Below, piece by piece: positions 59,684 to 64,000 of a stretch of 64,000 nucleotides of DNA (the first letter of the stretch is position 1; each line of letters starts with the position of its first letter). The translations under genes were made by a program, and so were the position numbers. Source of the DNA: Incurvaria masculella (taxonomy: Eukaryota > Arthropoda > Insecta > Lepidoptera > Incurvariidae); assembly GCA_946894095.1 (NCBI GenBank), contig OX335641.1, positions 6,962,501 through 7,026,500 on the forward strand, in the 5' to 3' direction. The notes beneath the pieces are model-generated. The model worked only from the letters and a program-made list of their open reading frames with translations, was not told the DNA's origin and did no database searches.

Positions 59684-59842
59684 GGGCCGAGTGCACGAAA
59701 GGACAAAAAATCAAAATCAACGTGAAAGTATGATCAAACACGTCACTTTGTGGGGACAGTATGGAAGGAACTCTATGCGGATCACTAAAAGTGACGCGTT
59801 TGAACATTGATTAATTGGGCTGTCTCTTCGTGCAACCGGGGC
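59684..59842. mobile_element. Harbinger-like MITE, 159 bp, opposite orientation
   Basis: GGGCCGAGTGCACGAAAGGA ... CTTCGTGCAACCGGGGC, flanked by TAA and TTA. It is the reverse complement of the copy at 57965 with few changes. The two make an inverted pair 1.6 kb apart. Confidence 0.85.
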
Positions 59843-60377
59843 TTAGAATGTAGATCGGGTGGAAGCTTGGACTGAGGTAAAACTAAACCCTGAAGTAAGT
59901 TCCCTAGGCTCACCACAGGTTTGAGACAGGGTGACTTGAGTTACGTATTTATTTAGTATGTTTTAGTAATTTTTTGATACAGTTTTGAAAGTGAAACTTC
60001 GTAGATTAGACTAACAGTCATTTTATCATGACCCTTGTTTTAAATGAGATGGAAATCAACGCAATCTTGCTGAAACCAAATACTATATATTTAAATATTA
60101 ACTTCAATTGAGCATAGATGAAATCAATATTTTTATTATTTTATCTTTCACTTCGTTTCAATGATTTTTTTTTACAATCAGAAATAAGAACAATATTTCT
60201 CAATTTGACTGAGGAAACAGGCGCGAGCCATTGTAGTATGGAATTTGACTACCTCAACATCGTCTTAATCCAATTATTAACTTACTGTACTCGCATCACA
60301 AAATGGTTGGTGATGTTCAATGAGATGTTTGAACTAATTCGTGATCACTGCGTTCAAAATCCTCTGGAAGTTCATTC

Positions 60378-60713
60378 TGTGCAGCGAGCATGGAAGCACG
60401 GGAGTAGCAACCGAAACTAACTTGTATTGGGGCGGCGGGGCGGGGCGTTGCCACTTTAACATACAAAGGCGGCAGCGCCGGCGAGTGAGTTCGCTTACTA
60501 CTAATTTCCTCGAATTCCAAAGACGAATGAACTTCACAGGACGCTATCACGCTATATTAGTGCAGCGGACATTCGACGTCGCGCGTCCCTAATTCGTTAG
60601 CGAACTAACTACAAGATGTTTTCCACTGACTCGTGGATAACTACGCTGCGCTGCCGCCATACGAATAAGTCTCGATCGCTACGCCTGTCCTTCCATGCTC
60701 GCTGGTTCCATGT
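60378..60713. mobile_element. Element bounded by inverted CAGCGAGCATGGAAG ends
   Basis: Left CAGCGAGCATGGAAGCACGG, then GAGTAGCAACCGAAACTAAC; right GTCTCGATCGCTACGCCTGT and CCTTCCATGCTCGCTGG. The arms are about 60 bp and diverged, with GC-rich GGGGCGGCGGGGCGGGGCG just inside the left arm. The 200-bp interior shows no frame of interest. Confidence 0.6.
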
Positions 60714-60815
60714 CTCTGCCATCGCGTAGCCATGTAGGGGGCAGAGGTAGGAACGCTCCTCCCCCATAATACTCGATGCAGAAAAATCCAAAATAAAAAA
60801 AACCTTCCAGCCCCT

Positions 60816-60883
60816 CCGAGTTCATGTAGCCGGGATATGGGTATGGAGGGGTCCATACCCATACCCCGGCTACATGAACTCGG
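60816..60883. repeat. 68-nt near-perfect hairpin (32-bp arms, 4-nt loop)
   Basis: Left arm 60816-60847 begins CCGAGTTCATGTAGCCGGG, loop GGGG, right arm 60852-60883 ends CCGGCTACATGAACTCGG; a single mismatch in 32 pairs. Far more conserved than the surrounding foldback arms. Confidence 0.9.
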
Positions 60884-61839
60884 TTCGTTATGATCTTTAG
60901 GACTGATTTTTCAAAAGTCTGATAAACAGCTAAATAAACTATTCGACGGATTTATTTACGCTTCTGCTTAACCATCCAATATAGTAGGTTCATATATTTA
61001 TTAGTAAAATTATAGTCAGATAATCGTGATAGAAGATAGTTATAATAATCCGGCAATGACGATCCGTCTTTAGACTAACATGAATGTGTACTATCAATCC
61101 GATAAGTACCTACTAGTTATCTGAGGATTGAAAAATCGGCCTTTATAAGAATATTTGAGAAAGCTTACGTTTATTGCTGAGAACTGGAAGTAGGACGTTC
61201 AGGTTCAATGCAATAAACGGTCTCTTTTAATAATAAATTTACAAAAGATTTCTAAATTTAATTTGGTGAAGTAAAAATAGCGTAAGCCCGTAAGAAGGAA
61301 CCGTTATGCCACTGCTGAGGTCATCGTTTACCGATAACCCAAAATGCACATAACTAAACAAATAACATAGATAAGGCATACCTAGTGGAATATCCCTTGC
61401 AAAGAGCTATTGTCATTGTGAAATTAATAATATCCTATTAGTGTATAGATTCTTTATGTTTTGTCACACGAACGACAGCAGTACCTACCTATTATTCGTG
61501 CGAAATAGTGGTATTCCTACGTACCTATGATGGGACATACCATCATGACATATTTTTGCATTTGAGGCAGGCAATTAAATATGTTTCCAAAGACAATCTA
61601 TCTATCCATACAGGTTGTTGCAACGGCCAGTACATTAATTTCGCCAGCGTAATCCTAATGTTTTCCAAGACAAACCGTGATATTTTTTTTTCTCTAAACT
61701 GTCTAGTTACCGCATGGGGGGTTATTTCTTCACCTCCATGAGTTACCGAGATACAGGTTTGAAATTTATGTTTTCGTCTAGTGTAATTTTCCGTGCAAAA
61801 ATCTTGGCACGGAACCCGGAACCTACATAGATCCCACGT

Positions 61840-61874
61840 CATGGAGGTGAGGAAATTATTTCCTCACCTCCATG
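61840..61874. repeat. Perfect 17-bp palindrome
   Basis: CATGGAGGTGAGGAAAT, centre T, ATTTCCTCACCTCCATG. Outer CCACGT and ACGTGG words extend the symmetry with a gap. The word TTCTTCACCTCCATG also occurs at 61726-61740, about 120 bp upstream. Confidence 0.8.
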
Positions 61875-61958
61875 TCCAACGTGGCATGTCAGGCTAATGT
61901 CATGACAGTTGGTTTATGATATTAGCCATCCATGTCCAGTTACATGCAACGTTCCAAC
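61872..61958 (+). mobile_element. SINE 3' end fragment next to a palindrome
   Basis: Contains GGCATGTCAGGCTAATGTCA and TTAGCCATCCATGTCCAGTT, the last part of the SINE body. It begins immediately beside the palindrome centred at 61857. Confidence 0.65.
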
Positions 61959-62639
61959 GTTTTGGTTTGGTTTGAACATTGTAGGTTATTATTATTTGTA
62001 TGTAACGTCTAACTTTTTATTTAGAAATACTCAGAAAAAGAGTCATTAAACTTTTTTGTTTATTTCAACTTCAATAATAATTTCCTAAATTTAATGTACT
62101 GGCTATTGGAACACCCTTCATACATAAAAATGAATGACATGTGTTGGTGAGCGCAAAACTCGAGAACGGCTGGGCCAATTCGGCAAACTTTCGAGAACCA
62201 TACCAACTGGCAAAGTGCTTCTCTACATTATGTTTGAAGGAATCCGGAAGATGTTCGGCAATTGGCCGAAGACAAAACTTTTTATAGGATTTTAAGAATC
62301 AGTTAGACGAGTAAATAAATACTTGTAATTTAAGATAATACTTATATAAATAAATACTTCTCGTTAAAGAGAGTTCATATCTTTATGTTGCAACTATTTT
62401 TATTATTAACCTGAAAGTGCAATAATAATTGATAAATGTGGTTCATTGAACTAGATGACACTGAGCTGTCATTACATTGTGTTATTTATTTCTCAAGTAT
62501 GTACCTAGCATCCCGTAAGATAAGTTATTATACGTATGGGAATGACAATAACATATTTTTTGACAATTTTACTGAAATTTTAAATGTTATTTGTATTTGT
62601 GTATTGACTTGTTGTATTGTTTTTATTATGATTTTAATC

Positions 62640-62800
62640 TAGATCCTGAATTGTTTATTTTGATAATTTATTTAACAATTTCGAATTCTATCTATTTATA
62701 CTATTCTTATCGTAATTTTATTATTTACCTTTTTTGACGTGTCTAAGTGTATGATTGTATACCAAAAAGACCAAATAAAAATGAAATGAAATGAATGGGA
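62640..62800 (+). mobile_element. LINE 3' UTR end with (ATGAA)n tail
   Basis: AT-rich 3' end finishing AATAAAAATGAAATGAAATG. The tail is the same type as that of the LINE at 38305-39120. No RT-coding sequence was found upstream in the same orientation, so only the 3' end is present. Confidence 0.5.
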
Positions 62801-63756
62801 TAGGAATCAATTAAAGGTTTTTTCACATTAACAAAATGTCATTACTGATCCATAAATACACCAAGTTTTGGTCAAGGCGAAAGGCCAAGGTCAACCAGAC
62901 CTCCCAGTTAAGTAACCTACGCTCTTTTTAATTAGCCGTAAGTAAGTTTTAAGAGGGGCGAAATCTTGGATTCCGCCTGGTGTGATGAGCTGATATGATG
63001 ACAGCAGACGTGATAAGAGGCCATCCATATAATACGTCATAATGGGACAAAAATGTACAGGTAGCAACAAGAAAAGTAACCTAAGAATAGATGTTGTGCA
63101 CTATTTATTAATATAAAAAAAGTTACAGACCAAATTAATAACTATGGACATAAGTATGTCAGTTCAAAAATGTATACAGAATTTATGCAAAAAAAAAAGA
63201 CGTAGTGGACGGATTGCCAAAATTGACGACATTCTTGGATCCAAGTTTTGAAGGCATTGGTGGAAACCCCATGGAAAACGATTAAAGAAAATAAACAGAA
63301 ACAGTTATTAAATAATTTAGATGTTTTTTTGTTACAGTATTTTTTTTATTGAATTTTAATTTTCATCCTGTCTTAGCCTAGCCTACTTATGCTTCAACTT
63401 CTATCCCAGTTGTTGGTGCCCTGTCTGTGCCTTGTCTGCCAAGTCTTCTAAAAAGTTGCAATAATAAATAGTCTGTGGCAAAAACACATTGTTTAGGCGA
63501 AGAACTAATGTGTAAACAACTATTTGGTTGCATCATTAATTTGTATCATTATCAGTCAATGAAAAATTACGCCAGTTTTTGGTGAGGGGGGGGGGGGTTC
63601 GTTGGATGATGACGATGGAATGATTTTAGGAGGGGGTCCAAAATCGGCAAAATAAGATGACGTAATATATGGATAGGCTTTAAGTCGTCCATAACAATCT
63701 ATGTCCATGGCTAATGACGATCAAGCTTACCTCATGCGTGGCATGAGCGTGGCGCG

Positions 63757-63888
63757 TCAACCGAACACCTCCTGGGAAGCGTACGTGACATAGAGGAAGC
63801 CATCCTCATCGCAGTAGTTGGCGTACGCCTGCGCCATGGTCTGGCTCATGCTCAGCATGGACCGGTTGTTGATGATGAGGTACAGCGC
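63757..63888 (-). CDS. LC3-type ATG8 family protein, last exon
   Basis: Minus strand: an acceptor TCTGCGACAG precedes 43 codons plus TGA. The peptide runs from ALYLIINNRSMLSMSQTMAQ to YVTYASQEVFG. Motifs LYLIINN, SMSQTMAQ, DEDGFLYVTYASQE and the final FG match the C-terminal half of the ubiquitin-like ATG8 fold. The sequence is nearer to vertebrate MAP1LC3 (LC3C-like) than to the GABARAP-type insect Atg8. The protein is lipidated on the terminal Gly during autophagy. Here the stop follows that Gly directly, so there is no C-terminal extension for ATG4 to remove. Upstream exons lie beyond the window or within the last 110 bp; none seen. Confidence 0.85.
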   Translation of the reverse strand, partial: ALYLIINNRSMLSMSQTMAQAYANYCDEDGFLYVTYASQEVFG

Positions 63889-64000
63889 CTGTCGCAGAGG
63901 GTATGCATTAGACCAACACAATAATGAACTGTATTAACTAAATATAATATAGTATTAACCCATGCTTAGCCTCGAATATCTAATGACGAGACGTCGCGCC

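Larger units (their letters stand above)
54730..63756. other. 9-kb intergenic or intronic stretch
   Basis: Between MED29 and the LC3-type exon I see repeats (listed) and AT-rich sequence. The best gene-like signal is the weak minus-strand exon at 57493. A more GC-rich patch at about 58595-58790 has no recognised content. It may hold undetected UTRs. Confidence 0.4.

Overview
This is a eukaryotic genomic window, almost certainly from a moth or butterfly (Lepidoptera). The evidence is GT-AG introns, AT-rich introns packed with short non-autonomous transposons, insect-type orthologues (citrate synthase, annexin IX/B9, the Mediator subunit Intersex/MED29), and dispersed repeats of kinds I associate with lepidopteran genomes. 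No bacterial features are present. Exon boundaries were read by eye from splice sites, reading phase and family similarity.

Layout. (1) 1074-16732, + strand: a complete 11-exon ABCE1 (ribosome recycling ATPase, 608 aa). (2) 20127-21563, +: an intronless, intact citrate synthase gene, probably a retrocopy with catalytic residues kept. (3) 22730-34630, +: annexin IX/B9-type gene, 323 aa, with three tandem alternative last coding exons of identical length (33958-34008, 34359-34409, 34580-34630). (4) 34847-38072, - strand: six 3' exons of a RAD51C-like recombinase paralogue, tail to tail with the annexin. Its frame is open but the Mg-binding Walker A Thr and the catalytic Glu are replaced; the N-terminal exon was not found. 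(5) 41588-54729, +: MED29/Intersex, 5 exons, 245 aa, with a Gly-Pro-Met-rich N-terminus. (6) 48657-54150, +: a complete, very young Ty3/gypsy LTR retrotransposon inside the last MED29 intron, with LTRs differing at about 2 of 506 positions, intact gag and pol, and a probable -1 frameshift site. (7) 63757-63888, -: the last exon of an LC3-type ATG8 gene that ends directly on the conjugated glycine.

The rest is mostly mobile DNA: a SINE family whose shared body carries either a 5S-rRNA-like or a tRNA-like head; a TTAA-flanked piggyBac-like MITE family of about 0.5 kb; a Harbinger-like MITE family with 3-bp target duplications; a mariner-like MITE with about 80-bp terminal repeats; several foldback elements, including a 1.1-kb palindrome between RAD51C and MED29; and LINE 3' ends. 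Several elements are nested inside each other and give a relative insertion order.

The genes are unrelated housekeeping or developmental genes and do not form a pathway. The best leads for follow-up are the annexin terminal-exon cassette, the degenerate RAD51C ATPase site, the young sense-strand retrotransposon within a sex-determination cofactor gene, and a possible internal first exon of ABCE1 in intron 7.
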